Assembly (NCBI RefSeq): GCF_030272615.1
Contig: NC_081412.1
Coordinates: 546,540,202-546,604,201 of the forward strand
Length of the DNA: 64,000 nt
Direction of reading: 5' to 3'
Source: Cryptomeria japonica
Lineage: Eukaryota; Streptophyta; Pinopsida; Cupressales; Cupressaceae
Both the position numbers and the translations under genes were made by a program. This document shows, piece after piece, positions 9,894-20,699 of this stretch (the stretch's first letter is position 1; each line of letters begins with the position of its first letter). The notes beneath the pieces are model-generated. The model was given only the letters and a program-made list of their open reading frames with translations. It made no database searches and was not told the DNA's origin.

Positions 9894-12800
9894 TGTAATG
9901 CCCTGCCAAGAACCCCCAAGGAAAACCCACAACAAGGGTGAAACAATTTTTTTTTAAAGTATAAACGTAATAGGTGCATAACACACAACAAGCACGATAA
10001 CACAAGCAAAAGACTTACACTAGAATTCCTTAAGGGTTACTAACGAAGAATTAAAACCAAAAGTTAAATTCCACAATTAAGGTTAATTCCATAGTCCATC
10101 ATTACCTCAATGATCAAAAGAAGCCATAAGCAATACAGATTACACCATTGAAAGATTGAAAGGATACAATATAATTTCTCTTCAATAAGCATGTACACAA
10201 TTATAAAGAAAGTTGATAAATAACATCCCAATCTTAAAATTACATTGCTCTTCCAATACATGGCTTATCAATATACATATAAAGATACAACTTAACCATT
10301 TACAAGGTTACATAAGATCATGATACAATGACCACATAGGTCTCCAAATAACAATAATCTCCAACATGGGATAGAGCATGAGCCACGGTCCACAGAAACA
10401 CCTATGAAGCCAATCGTCGCATGATGGTACAAACAAGAACATCCAATGGGAAGTGGTACTACCACCCGACCATGTAATTCCCAAAATGGAATCATCCCAC
10501 CGTACTAGGAGATAGCTGAGGACCCTCAAGGAAGCAAAATCATGACATGGTCAACAAAACAATACGACTCCATGACAGCACAATATGACTCCGCAATAAT
10601 CCAAGTGACTCAACATCACAAATACATAAGTGAAACAACATCATAAATCATAAGTGAACCTAAAGAGAGAGTGTCATCACATAGTTTATGATGGTTACCA
10701 TGGTCGGCCCCCATCCTAGGTTACCCTGGTAACCTTTCCTGAACCTTCCACTCCAACTAAGTCTCATGCGGACCCTACCAACCTTTCGTGAAGACAAGGT
10801 GATCGGTTTTCCATTCTAGGCCTTCTCACTACATTATGAGCCCTGTACAAGCACTCACCTATGCGCGAGGTACAATATCTTATTTAATGTTATGAACTAT
10901 CCACCTAATCAATTAATTAGATTATCACTTTATTATCTGACTTTCAATGGGTTATCCTGCCAACAACTTTGGTCGCGGCCCCCCCCACTCAAAAGTCACT
11001 CTCTCAAAGGACACTTAAACAAACATGGTCACTCCATGAGGACCCTATGGCAAAGCAAATAGCTATAACACCACTATCCAAAAACAAGTGGTCAAAACAA
11101 GGACGTACTGACTCTTGGTTAACCATAAGGCAAGAAACTACATGGTTAAGACAATGAAGTCATCATATGTCACTTGGTCAAAGGTACTAAATACGCCAAC
11201 ACAGGACGACTAAACCACAAACTAGAAATAACACAATATAACTCTTGCAAGGAAAGTTAATTTCACTAAGTCTGCACTCAGACAATCTTTGAGAAAATCA
11301 GCATCATAAGAATTTGTTGCAACATCATTGATTGAAAATTAAATAAAACACTCTTTTATGATATTCACATCTATTCAATCTCCAAACCAATATTCCATCA
11401 AGAATGAAATTCACATCAAATATTCAACTGAATAAAACATGAATTCCTAACAGGCATTTAATTCATTTCCAGAATATATCCAAATCAACCAATTTGAATT
11501 ACTAATTCATGCATTGATTTCCATAGATAAATTTATTAAACTACATAATAAAAATCATTTGGAAACTACCATTCATATTTAACATAAAAAACCACTTTAC
11601 TAATATTTCATTTTAAATAAAATTTATGACACATGAAAAGGGGGTGTACTATGAAGGTATAAGTGTTACGCGGGGGCCAAGGCTAACCCACAGTAGTGTT
11701 GTTGCCGACCGGTAGTAGCCCTACCAACCGGTAGTGTTGCTACCGACTGGTAGCAGCCGCTACCGATCGGTAGGACTGCTACGAACCGGTAGCAGTCCTA
11801 CTGACTGGTAGTGCTGCTACTGTCGGTATCAGCCGCTATCGATCGGTAGCACTGCTACCAACCGGTAGCAGTCCTACCGTGTAGTAGTGTTGTTTCCAAC
11901 TGGTAGCAGTCCTACTGACCAATAGAGTTGTTACCGCATAGCAGTACTGCCGACCGGTAGTACTCCTACCTGCGGGTAGCATATACTACCGACCTGCGTG
12001 GTGGGACTAGCCCACCATGGGGTAAGGGAAGGTCCACATACAAATAAATAAATTCTTCAAAAGCATTTAAAATCAACATGCCACAAAACAGTTTAAACAT
12101 GAAAACGATTCATTCCCTGATCTTTTCATGGGCACACACACACACATAGTGCCAAGATCTAAATTCAAAGGGATATTTACCAGTAAGGTAAATGGTGAAA
12201 TAAAATCACACAAGAACCCAATAGATAACGATTTAAGCAACAACAAAAGAGGTAATTCCAGAAGTTGATTTTCAAGAACAAAAACATACAACAAGTAGAG
12301 AAATGAACCATTTCTTTTCTATAAGAAATCATATGATATAAGCTTCACAAAATCAACAATAACAGGCATTTCTTCTTCCATTCCAATCATTCCACAAGAA
12401 TTTACAAGGAGATTTGCATCTTTTCAACACACAGGAAGCAACTGGAGATTTCAAAATTAAATTTAAAACAAGAAGAGATCATCCAACCTTGAAGAAAACT
12501 AGCAAGCAAAATGATGGAGAATCCCAATCCTTGCAAACCAAATCAGATTCCAGCTCTTCCTTCAGAATTGTTTTTCCAAATTTCTCTCCAAAATTTTGCC
12601 TCCTCTTCCCATGAATTTCCAGGAATATATGGGGAAAATAATTTCAACCTAAACTTTCTAGGTTGAAAGTTTCCTCCACCAATCAGATTAATTTATTTTA
12701 AAAAGTAAAAACAATCAGATTTACCTTTATCCAAAAACAATTCTTTTCCAATAAATAAAATACAAAATTCAAATGGAAAGGTAAAAAGAAAATCTTTTTA

Positions 12801-13676
12801 TTTTATTTTCTATTTTCCATGATAATTTCCTTCAACATAAGCATTTAACATTTAAATGGCCAGGCAATTATTTATTTCCTTCCACAAAATATATTAATGC
12901 AACTTTACACAATGAAATAAGCCATTTAACCATTTAATCTAGCAAATCATTAATTTAATTAAATCAATAATCTCAGAACATAATAACTAACTAATTATGC
13001 CAACATAAGATAGCATCATCCATTCAATTAAATAACCATTTAAATAAACGGAAACACGTAAAACGAAGGATGATCAAATGACGACTCACAAATGACCAAA
13101 CCAAAGCACTATGACCCGCATACCAGCCAGACGGGAAAGACACCGACTGAAAACACTCACACAAATGTATTTGCGGGTCAAGTTAGGGTCCAACAACTAT
13201 CTCTTCCACTCTCATCGGACATATAAGGCACACTCAAACTTGTGAAACTAGTTGGATTCGATACCCCGTACCTACTCGGTACTTGTACCTGCAATGTCTT
13301 GCACCAAAGAACCACACATGCATATAGACAAATATATATATACCGTCATGACACACACACCGATGAAGGAGAATCGTGACGTTCCCTGTCTCACCAGAGT
13401 GAGTGAAGGAAAATCATCTCCTCGCATCCCATACACATGCAAACACGCAACACATAAATAACGCATCGCACATATAAGGCAATAGTGTCTGTCCATGATA
13501 ATGATCCATAAAATAACATTAATTATAAGTACAAAGATACTGCATAACATCATACACCACAAATCCAGATAAAGCATGAAATAACATCGCATAAAATCTA
13601 AATCAATATACAATAATTTTCCACTGAAGTCAATCAAAAACATACAAAAAGAGTCTGATCAAGGAGGGGTACTACA
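9894..13676. mobile_element. Nested solo-LTR-like insertion (3.8 kb)
   Basis: Starts TGTAATGCCCTGCC and ends GGAGGGGTACTACA; the two ends are imperfect inverted repeats of each other (TGTARTRCCC...), the usual form of Gypsy-type LTR ends. The flanking five bases are CTGTA on the left (9889-9893) and TTGTA on the right (13677-13681), a one-mismatch target duplication. No protein motif lies inside, so a large solo LTR formed by LTR-LTR recombination is the best reading; a non-autonomous element of another type is possible. It sits inside the Copia-type element and is therefore younger than it. Confidence 0.55.
11690..11995. repeat. GC-rich tandem array of palindromic ACCGGTAG modules
   Basis: About fifteen imperfect units built from 'ctaccgaccggtag' alternating with 'cagtcctac' or 'tgctgctac'. 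Each unit is itself close to palindromic around CCGG or CGATCG. The block is clearly more GC-rich than the surrounding LTR-like sequence. Confidence 0.85.
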
Positions 13677-13820
13677 TTGTATATCGTATTTCAGTGAAGC
13701 AAAAGGTGATCCTGACTTCTTTAGCCTTTTGGATGTAATTGTGTGATCCAAAGTAACCTAAGGTGAACAATTTGTTGTGCATGAAAATAATATCCAAAAA
13801 AACGAGCAAGAATCTTTAGA

Positions 13821-13838
13821 TTTGGAGCTTTGATACCA
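13821..13838 (-). other. Primer-binding site, initiator-Met tRNA type
   Basis: Minus-strand TGGTATCAAAGCTC two bases inside the 5' LTR; differs by a base or so from the canonical Copia site TGGTATCAGAGC. Confidence 0.8.
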
Positions 13839-13840
13839 TA

Positions 13841-14301
13841 TCTAGTATTCGTGAAATGCGAATCCCACAAGCCCAATTATCATTTGCAAGAATACCTATC
13901 ACACATAAAGACAGAATTGAACAACAAAGAATAATTGAAGACAATTAACAATAATTAAATGTATTGCTTTAAAATTGCTTATTGCTTTTTCTTTAGTTAC
14001 AATGAAGGATATGGCATCCTTATAAAGAAATCTAACTCTAAAGATAGAAACCTTAAATAGTGGAGTCTACAAGATAGACTGAGAGTTTGAAACACAATAC
14101 ATGGATAAGTCATGTATGCAGAAATAGCATAATAGACAAATTAATGCATGAACCTCTCAAAAATCTAAACATAGTTTGCATTATGCATGGAGATAAATAT
14201 TAATTAATTATTTGTAATTAATTAATTAACTAAATAATAAATTATTTAGTGAATTAATGCAATTAAATGAATAATTAATATATAAATTATTTACTCCAAC
14301 A
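13841..14301 (-). repeat. 5' LTR of the Copia-type element
   Basis: Full-length match to 8110-8568. Its plus-strand left end is damaged (TCTAG in place of TGTTAG). Confidence 0.8.
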
Positions 14302-14306
14302 ATGAT
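14302..14306. other. Target-site duplication (right), ATGAT
   Basis: Partner of 8105-8109. Confidence 0.85.
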
Positions 14307-15479
14307 CACTCCTCTTAGGAGAAGTAAGTTGTTTGTTGGTCACTATTGAAAGGGAAGAATGTAGAAATTTGAAAAGAGAAGTGCAGATGAATAAATAGAG
14401 AGGATGAGATTAAAAGTGAAGAAAGAGTAGATTGTTGTTAAGTCCTTTGACATTATTTGTCCTTGATGTCAAAGGGGGTAGAAAGTTTTGTGTGAGTGTA
14501 ATGACAAAGTAGGAGATTGTTGGAAGTTTGTAATTGATGTCTTAGTGTTGTCATTGATGTCAACCCTCAATGTACTATTGCTATTAATGTCACATGGTAT
14601 AGATTGATTACAAATATGAAGATGGTTATTGTTCAAGTTGTTGTGATTAATTACTAGATATTGTGAGCTCTGATATGTTGATGTTGTTTGGTTGCATTGT
14701 TGATGTTGCTAATGATGAAAGTACATACTAATGTTATTGAGTCTATAGTTGATGAAATGTATGTTGCTAACGCATGGGGCTTTCACTTAGTGAACTTGGG
14801 TTATATCACCTGCGTTCATGGCATACTAAAGAATCCCCCTATTTTCAAAAAATATTTCCCTAAACTCTCTTTTTTTCACCCCTCTGAATACACAACCTGA
14901 ATTAAAAGCCCCCTATTTGCAAAAAATATTGCACTTTTTCATAGCCCGAATTAAAAACCCCCCTATTTTCATCAATGGGCAATATATTTCACCCTCATTT
15001 TTGGGATATTAAACCCCCCATTATGATTGAATGTGATATGATGTTGCCTATTTAGTGAAGCCCCTATGTGCTAACGACTCTTTCTTGGAAATGATACTAT
15101 GGTTGTTGAGTTGTTGATTGTTATGATATGTAGATAGTGAAGGCTAATATCTAAGGTATTTCTATAGTAGATTCAAATGAGTGTGTAGATAGTTAATTTT
15201 ATTGTTGCATATTGTGTTGATATTAATAAAGATTGCAAATGAGACTTGAGCAGATGTGTCATGCTTAATGTCCACCCTTTTTGGTATTGATATCCAACTT
15301 TCTATGGTGTCATGATTGATAGTATTAAACAATGATTAGTTGAGTCAAATGTCAGTGGTGTAGTTGTTAAAGCCCTTAATGGGATTGCATAATAATGATG
15401 ATTGTCATAATATGGGGATATTTTTGTCAAATGGATGATGGTTTTATATGGATAATGATTGTAGATGGTCTATGTTATG
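14307..15479 (+). mobile_element. Copia-type 3' end and truncated LTR
   Basis: A purine tract (AAAGTAGGAGAT, 14506-14517) is followed at 14518 by TGTTGGAAGTTTG, the typical PPT/LTR junction of plant Copia elements. The LTR has no visible end; it carries the MITE at 14773-15068 and is cut by the Gypsy LTR that starts at 15480. No pol motif is readable in 14307-14505. Confidence 0.5.
14765..15076. mobile_element. hAT-type MITE (14773-15068) with 8-bp target duplication
   Basis: TGCTAACG occurs at 14765-14772 and again, exactly, at 15069-15076. Between them a 296-bp element has imperfect inverted ends: left CATGGGGCTTTCACT, right (reversed) CATAGGGGCTTCACT. An 8-bp duplication with CA..GGGG ends fits the hAT superfamily. 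It has no coding capacity and would need a hAT transposase from elsewhere. Inside are three C-rich blocks of the form 'ccccctatttt/gca' (about 14835, 14910 and 14960). Confidence 0.8.
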
Positions 15480-17116
15480 TGTAGCATCATAAATTGTACA
15501 CCCTTAACTGGGTGGTACAATTCCACACTAAGGTTAGCACCCACCCTAGTGTGTTCGCATCTTGCATTTCAATTCCTCCTTAAGAATTAAATTAAATTTA
15601 AGTGCTTCTTTCATCTCTCTACGCATCATAAAATTGGGCCCTTTTACATTAAGTCTGCCCCTTTTTATTTTATTTTAGTAATAAATCATTTCATCAAATA
15701 CCCTAATTATGTCCTATTTTGACCTTCAAGGCCTGATTTCACATATCTAAATGTCACAAATTCCCACACACTCTTGGAATTTTCTCTAGAATCACAATAT
15801 CTTGCTTCCCCAAAAATTTGGCAAAAAGTTAGTCGGACCATGTGTTCGGACTAGGTAGCTAGCTAGTCCTGACTTTTTCTCCCCAAGTTTTGGGGAGCAT
15901 GTTTTGGCGACATTTTAATATTCACATTCAAGGATTGCTGAAAAATATTATTTCTAGGTCGGCCTATGACTCAAAACAAAGTTAGGGTCTCCTACATATA
16001 ACCTTTCTTTCCTCATTTGAAGGATGTACAATCTAGCAATTAAAGGATTCTCTAGTGAAGTGAAAGTGCAGGTTATATGAAGTCTACAATAGAAAATCAA
16101 GTATTTGTCAAGTCTACATCAAGCATTTTCAACATCCATTAGGAGCTTTGAAGGCATTGAAGAATAATAGAAGATCATCAACTGTTGATGGGCTTGTAGC
16201 TCTCCCTTAGGGTTTGGTATGGTTTCATGTTATTTTCATGTCTTTGCATAAGATTCATTTTCAGATTTACATCCATGCTTTAGATCTCTTAGTTAATTTG
16301 TGGTTTGAAGGCATTTTTATTTACATCTATAAGCATTGAGGGTTTTCTCTCCAAAGCGTAGGGTAGAACTCTAGATTCTTTATCACTTTCATTTAGGATC
16401 TTGCATACACATTTTTAGTACATTATTGGCTATTTGTGGAGGTGGAAATCACCAAAATAAGGGGTTTTACTAAGGCAAAACCCTATATTGCCACCTAGAC
16501 ACTCGTTTTCAAGTTGCAGGTGTAGGTACAAGAAGTAGATGGATGCATGATTTTTGGGACCAACAGGAGACACAAATACAGTCTCTGTGCTAGAATTTGA
16601 TCTTAGATTATAGAGACTAGGGCATGGAACCTTGAGATAGGACCACGGTATGGCACTTTGGGCCCAAGGGTTTCACAACATTTTGTGGTAGATCTACATT
16701 TTAGGCCCCCAGGACCCCATATCCAGAGTTTCAACTTCCTGTCAAGACAAGGACCAAGGTGCCTAGCACCCTGGTCCTACCCAATCTGTATCAAATTTTA
16801 GCAGCGGGTGCACCTTTGAGTCCATTTTTTAGTCTTTCTTTCAGTATCTTGGTTTCAGTTTAGATAGAATATGCATTTTCAATTTATGTGTATCTATCTC
16901 CTATTTCATAACATAGTTGATTGTTGCATCATATTTTACATATCTACTCTTCATTACAACAAAGGAATAGAAACCCTAAGAGATATTCCTTGACACTCTC
17001 TTCCCTACAAGAAATAGTCAAGGTGACATATCTCCCTAGGCTCTTTCGTATTTGAATGTGTGTACATGAAAGCGGGATTAGGTCTTAGTTACTTGGTTCC
17101 ATTTTTATGCTCCACA
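15480..17116 (+). repeat. Gypsy-type 5' LTR (about 1.64 kb)
   Basis: Starts TGTAGCATCATAAATTG at 15480 and ends ...GCTCCACA at 17116, directly before a primer-binding-like site. Only this LTR is in the window. No reading frame of note lies inside. Confidence 0.6.
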
Positions 17117-17140
17117 TTTTGGTGAGCCTACCATGAATCC
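17117..17140 (+). other. Primer-binding site of the Gypsy element
   Basis: TTTTGGTGAGCC follows the LTR end; TGG plus downstream bases is the expected complement of a tRNA 3' end. The tRNA species is not assigned. Confidence 0.5.
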
Positions 17141-17271
17141 AACCTTCTTTAAATTTGTATTTCTTAGTTAGATCTAGTTATTTCATCTTTCCTTTCATTA
17201 AAAGAAGAGAAGGGATTTTCCATTCATAGCATTGTGTCTTTTAAGTTTTGTATGCATTCTCCATTTCAAAA

Positions 17272-18018
17272 ATGTCGGATCTTTATTTGCAAGACTTTCA
17301 TTCCTTTGATAATGCATTTTCTTATGATGATTATGATTTTAGTAAAGAAGAACTAGATGAGGTTGTTGATAAGTTTCTATACCCTAAACCTTCTAAACCT
17401 ATATTTTGCCAAAATCTAATAAACCTTGTTACTATGCCATTTCATAGTGATGAGAAAAGTAAGTTGAATGGTTCTTCACATGAATACATTCCTATCAACT
17501 CTTCCTCCAAATCTAGGAACATGGTGGTTTATAACAATCCTCTTTATGAGGACTTATCTCCTTTTGAATCTAAAGACAAGCCATTTAATAGATATGATCA
17601 TGCTATGTCTTTGCCAACTCCTTCAAACAAATAACACACATCTAAAAGAATAATTAACATGATAAATGTGAATGAACATAGAAAACTTCTCTTTATAGTT
17701 CAAGGTGGCTATAGTAATGATCCTTTTTGCACTCCTAGTAAACCCATTATCATTGTACAAGGAGGATATCCCACTAAGAGTCCTTATGAGTATGCTAAAC
17801 AAATAACTAGAGAGAGTTATCATTCAGTTGCTCATACCTATAACACAAGAAACAACAGGAAACCTAATCCTCTCCTGATTATTCCAACCTCACTTCCTAA
17901 TCATCAACCCATTCCTCTTAAAGAACCTCGTATCTCACAAGATCTTATTCAAACCTCCTCAACATATCATGGAATGTTACAAGATTCCTTAAAAAAAATT
18001 AATTTACCACCAACAGTG
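17272..18018 (+). pseudogene. Gypsy element N-terminal Gag-like ORF, interrupted
   Basis: An ATG at 17272, about 130 bp after the primer site, opens a frame of 120 codons (MSDLYLQDFHSFDNAF...) to a TAA at 17632. The same frame then stays open from 17635 to 18018, so the gene has a single in-frame stop. The second half contains a repeated phrase, 'IVQGGY' (twice about 20 residues apart). Position and acidic/Ser-rich N-terminus fit a Gypsy gag start; no Retrotrans_gag core is reached because a Copia LTR was inserted at 18019. Product would be the capsid precursor; assignment is from position more than from sequence. Confidence 0.5.
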
Positions 18019-18904
18019 TGTTGGAATCCAAGCAAACTGATAGGCGGCTCCGGGGGGGGGGGGGGTTGGGGGGGGTGAATTAGTGTTCTACTGGAATATA
18101 AAATTTTAGCCTTATCAAAGCATTCATTCATCAATCGATAAACATAAATACATATAACTGAAACACATAATGCAATCACATAAATGAACACCATAACATA
18201 GAAAATTTATACGTGGAAAACCTCAATGAGGAAAAACCACGATGGGATTTGTGACCCACAATATCAATTCATTAGCCATATGAAGAGATATTACACATAA
18301 TAGGGGCCTGCACATGCAGAAAGACACACTTCCTAGAGCACACTGGTCATCACCAAGAGTCTCATTGACTACAATCACTTTCCGATACAAAAATTCAAAA
18401 TTGAATTTATATAATGCATCTTCTATGCATGATTGAGTTTCGATTAAGGCTCTGACTGTTCTAGTTCTTAAACCCTAAACCCTTGCTAGAATAACATACA
18501 CCTTATGCGTACCTTAGAAATCATTTACAGATCACTACAAAATATTTCTTTTGCGTAGAAATGATCTCGCATACATAAACTTTGCATTTTAGATCTTATC
18601 TGCAATGCTATATGAAAATGACCTAATAGACTGACTTATATACCCTTACAAACATTTATGCCATATGTCGGCTTACATACAAAATGTTAATACATGTCGC
18701 CTCATTATGAATTATAAAATGATTTCCCAGATACTACCCTTGCCAAATCTCCAAGTGATGTCAGCTTCCCATACTGGTACCTAGTTTGTTGGTTACCTTT
18801 GAAATCCTTGATGCCGATGAAGTGTCTGTCGGATGTTGATATGAATCAAAATATGTTGCCATCAATGACAGCATAAGAAACCAGATGAGTGTCAATTTCC
18901 AACA
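18019..18904 (-). repeat. Copia LTR (Sirevirus-like), minus strand
   Basis: Runs TGTTGG (18019) to CCAACA (18904). On the minus strand it is preceded by the purine tract GCCAAAGGGGGAGATTG, so this is the 3' LTR of a minus-strand element. A long G run (about 18051-18074) lies near its other end. The insertion splits the Gypsy gag frame; CAGTG (18014-18018) would be one half of its target duplication. The partner LTR is not recognisable in the window. Confidence 0.65.
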
Positions 18905-19090
18905 ATCTCCCCCTTTGGCATTGATGGCAACACTCATGTGAAAAATGGTTTCAATCTACCTTGTTGATCCTTGAATGTGATTCTACTCCCCCTGAGCTAT
19001 ATATACCATCTGAAATCTAATCCATACATATTTCTCCTTTCTATTTTTTACATACATCACTCCCCCTTTGGGATCGATGCCAAAAGCCAG
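18905..19090 (-). promoter_or_regulatory. Multiple polypurine tracts before the 3' LTR
   Basis: Three plus-strand C-rich tracts, each with 'ctccccct', occur at about 18906, 18986 and 19061; the first and third share 'ctccccctttgg' followed by a 'gatgcc'-like phrase. Read on the minus strand these are repeated AAAGGGGGAG tracts upstream of the LTR. Repeated polypurine tracts before the 3' LTR are a known trait of Sireviruses. Confidence 0.55.
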
Positions 19091-19259
19091 TACAAAGAAT
19101 GAATAAATCAATGAAATTTTATACAGGGGAATGTCACTCAAAATACTTACTAGATTTGAATGAGCTTGGAGATTTATGGGTAAGCATTCTTCAAGAACTC
19201 CAAATATGTGTCCTAACTAGATTTGAATGTACCTAAAAATGACACAAGTCCATTTAGAA

Positions 19260-20270
19260 CATACGCATGAGATTATTTTTCTTTGAGTTCTACCGGTGTG
19301 GGCTTTCCGATCATATCTATAGACTCCTTCTTATGTACATACAATGTGTCCAACTGGGGACTCACTAACCCTCTGAGCTCTTTAGCTCTCCGTATGATTT
19401 TATCCATCTCTTTCAAGAGCTGAAATCTAGACTTCTAATAGCAAAAAATTAACCATCTATAGATGTGGTTAAAGAATTGTATTTTGAATATCTTTAATGC
19501 TTTTGTCTATACCTATTGTAAGTAAGATTGAATTGCAGCATACCCAGTAAATATTTGTACATTGCCTCAAAGCATCATCTATCATTTTCAAACTATCAAT
19601 CATCTGTACTTTATCTAATTCAATCAACTGATCAAAAGTGGCCCTTTTGGCTTGAGCATACTGGTCCAGAGTGTGTCAGTTAGAGATCTGCTACAACGAT
19701 TGAAATTCCTTTGGAATATGCTCTATCAACATTTTGAGCTTTATGGATGGGCTTGCTCCCTTATCAATTTGGCATTTTGGGACCAACTGGTGCAAAATTG
19801 GAATGGAATGATCAATTGTTTTCTTTTCCTCAATCCCTTCCTTGATCATTTTTTGAGCAACAATCATCATGAGTTCAGTTGAACTCATCTATGTTATGCT
19901 CTCCTGCTCAACATTTGTAGTGGTAATTGCCAACAATGAAGTTCTAGCTGTTAGTTCTCTGTCGGATTCCTCTGCTCTTTTCTCTGATGAATGTACAAAA
20001 ACACTTATTTTAGTTTGATCTTCCTTTTCCTTCTCTCCTTCCTAATTTTTCTCTTTATCCTTCTCCTCCGGTTTATTTTCTTCAATATTATCTTCTTTTG
20101 CATTGGCACCTTTGCCACTTGATGTAGCATCTTATACTTCCACTACCTTATTTTCTATATCCACAACCTGTTCATTTGGATCCAGAGGACTATTGTCCTC
20201 AACATCTATAACCTATTCATTATGTACACTAGCTTTTTCTGCCAGGGCTATCTCACATTAATGGTTCCTA
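19260..20270 (-). pseudogene. Accessory (env-like position) ORF remnant of the Copia element
   Basis: Between the polypurine tracts and 20270, minus-strand frames give charged, helix-prone segments: residues such as QLIELDKVQMIDSL around 19580-19620, RRAKELRGLVSPQLDTLYV around 19310-19400, and an open run at 19691-19888 (MSSTELMMIVAQKM...). Stops and frame shifts break it. In Sireviruses an extra ORF lies between pol and the 3' LTR, and the position here matches. No pol motif is readable before the sequence changes near 20300. Confidence 0.4.
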
Positions 20271-20279
20271 CTTTTGCCA

Positions 20280-20660
20280 ATGAATAAAATTGGCAAAGGT
20301 GGAGATTTTTTTTTTGGGGGGGTTTGAACAAACTAGGGGTGTTCCAGCGATCCCCCCCTCGGGTTCTATCGATCGGACCATTGGATACACATTTGATCGA
20401 ACCCCAGGTGGGTTTGTGGGTTCGATCGAACCCCCTTTTAAATTGTTTTTTTTAAAACTTGTATAAAAACCAAAAATGACAATTAAACTGTCATTTTCAA
20501 ATTCGTATTTTTCTGTGTCCAGAGGGGGTTAGAGCGAACCCAACGTTAGTACCACATTACCATGCCTTGTCTGCAGCAGCCAACGTGTCTCACCTTTCAG
20601 CTTTCGACCTACATTATTTTAGGTGCACAGAATAACCTTTTTTTTTGTTTAATAGTGTTT
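20280..20660. other. Unassigned spacer with GGTTCGATCGAACC palindrome
   Basis: Contains a G run (about 20313-20321), several 'tcgatcgaaccc' phrases and a 16-bp perfect palindrome at 20418-20433. No gene. Similar 'ggttcga' phrases occur at 43345-43400. Confidence 0.5.
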
Positions 20661-20699
20661 TTTAAAAAAAAAAAAAAGTGAAAAATCCACTAAACTTAT

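Larger units (their letters stand above)
8110..14301 (-). mobile_element. Copia-type LTR retrotransposon, non-autonomous, minus strand, with nested insertion
   Basis: Two direct LTRs (8110-8568 and 13841-14301) flank an interior, with exact ATGAT target duplications outside. On the minus strand the primer-binding site follows the right LTR (13821-13838, read TGGTATCAAAGCTC, complementary to initiator-Met tRNA as in Copia elements) and a polypurine tract (AAAGGGG) precedes the left LTR, which fixes the orientation. Without the insertion at 9894-13676 the interior is only about 1.5 kb and shows no gag, protease, integrase or reverse transcriptase motif. It therefore moved with proteins supplied by other elements. 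LTR divergence by eye is around a tenth, so it is old. Confidence 0.85.

Noticed and set aside
12073-13643. Minus-strand open frames of 73 and 123 codons
   Set aside because: Inside the solo-LTR-like insertion; hydrophobic, Cys/Met-rich readings without any retroelement motif.
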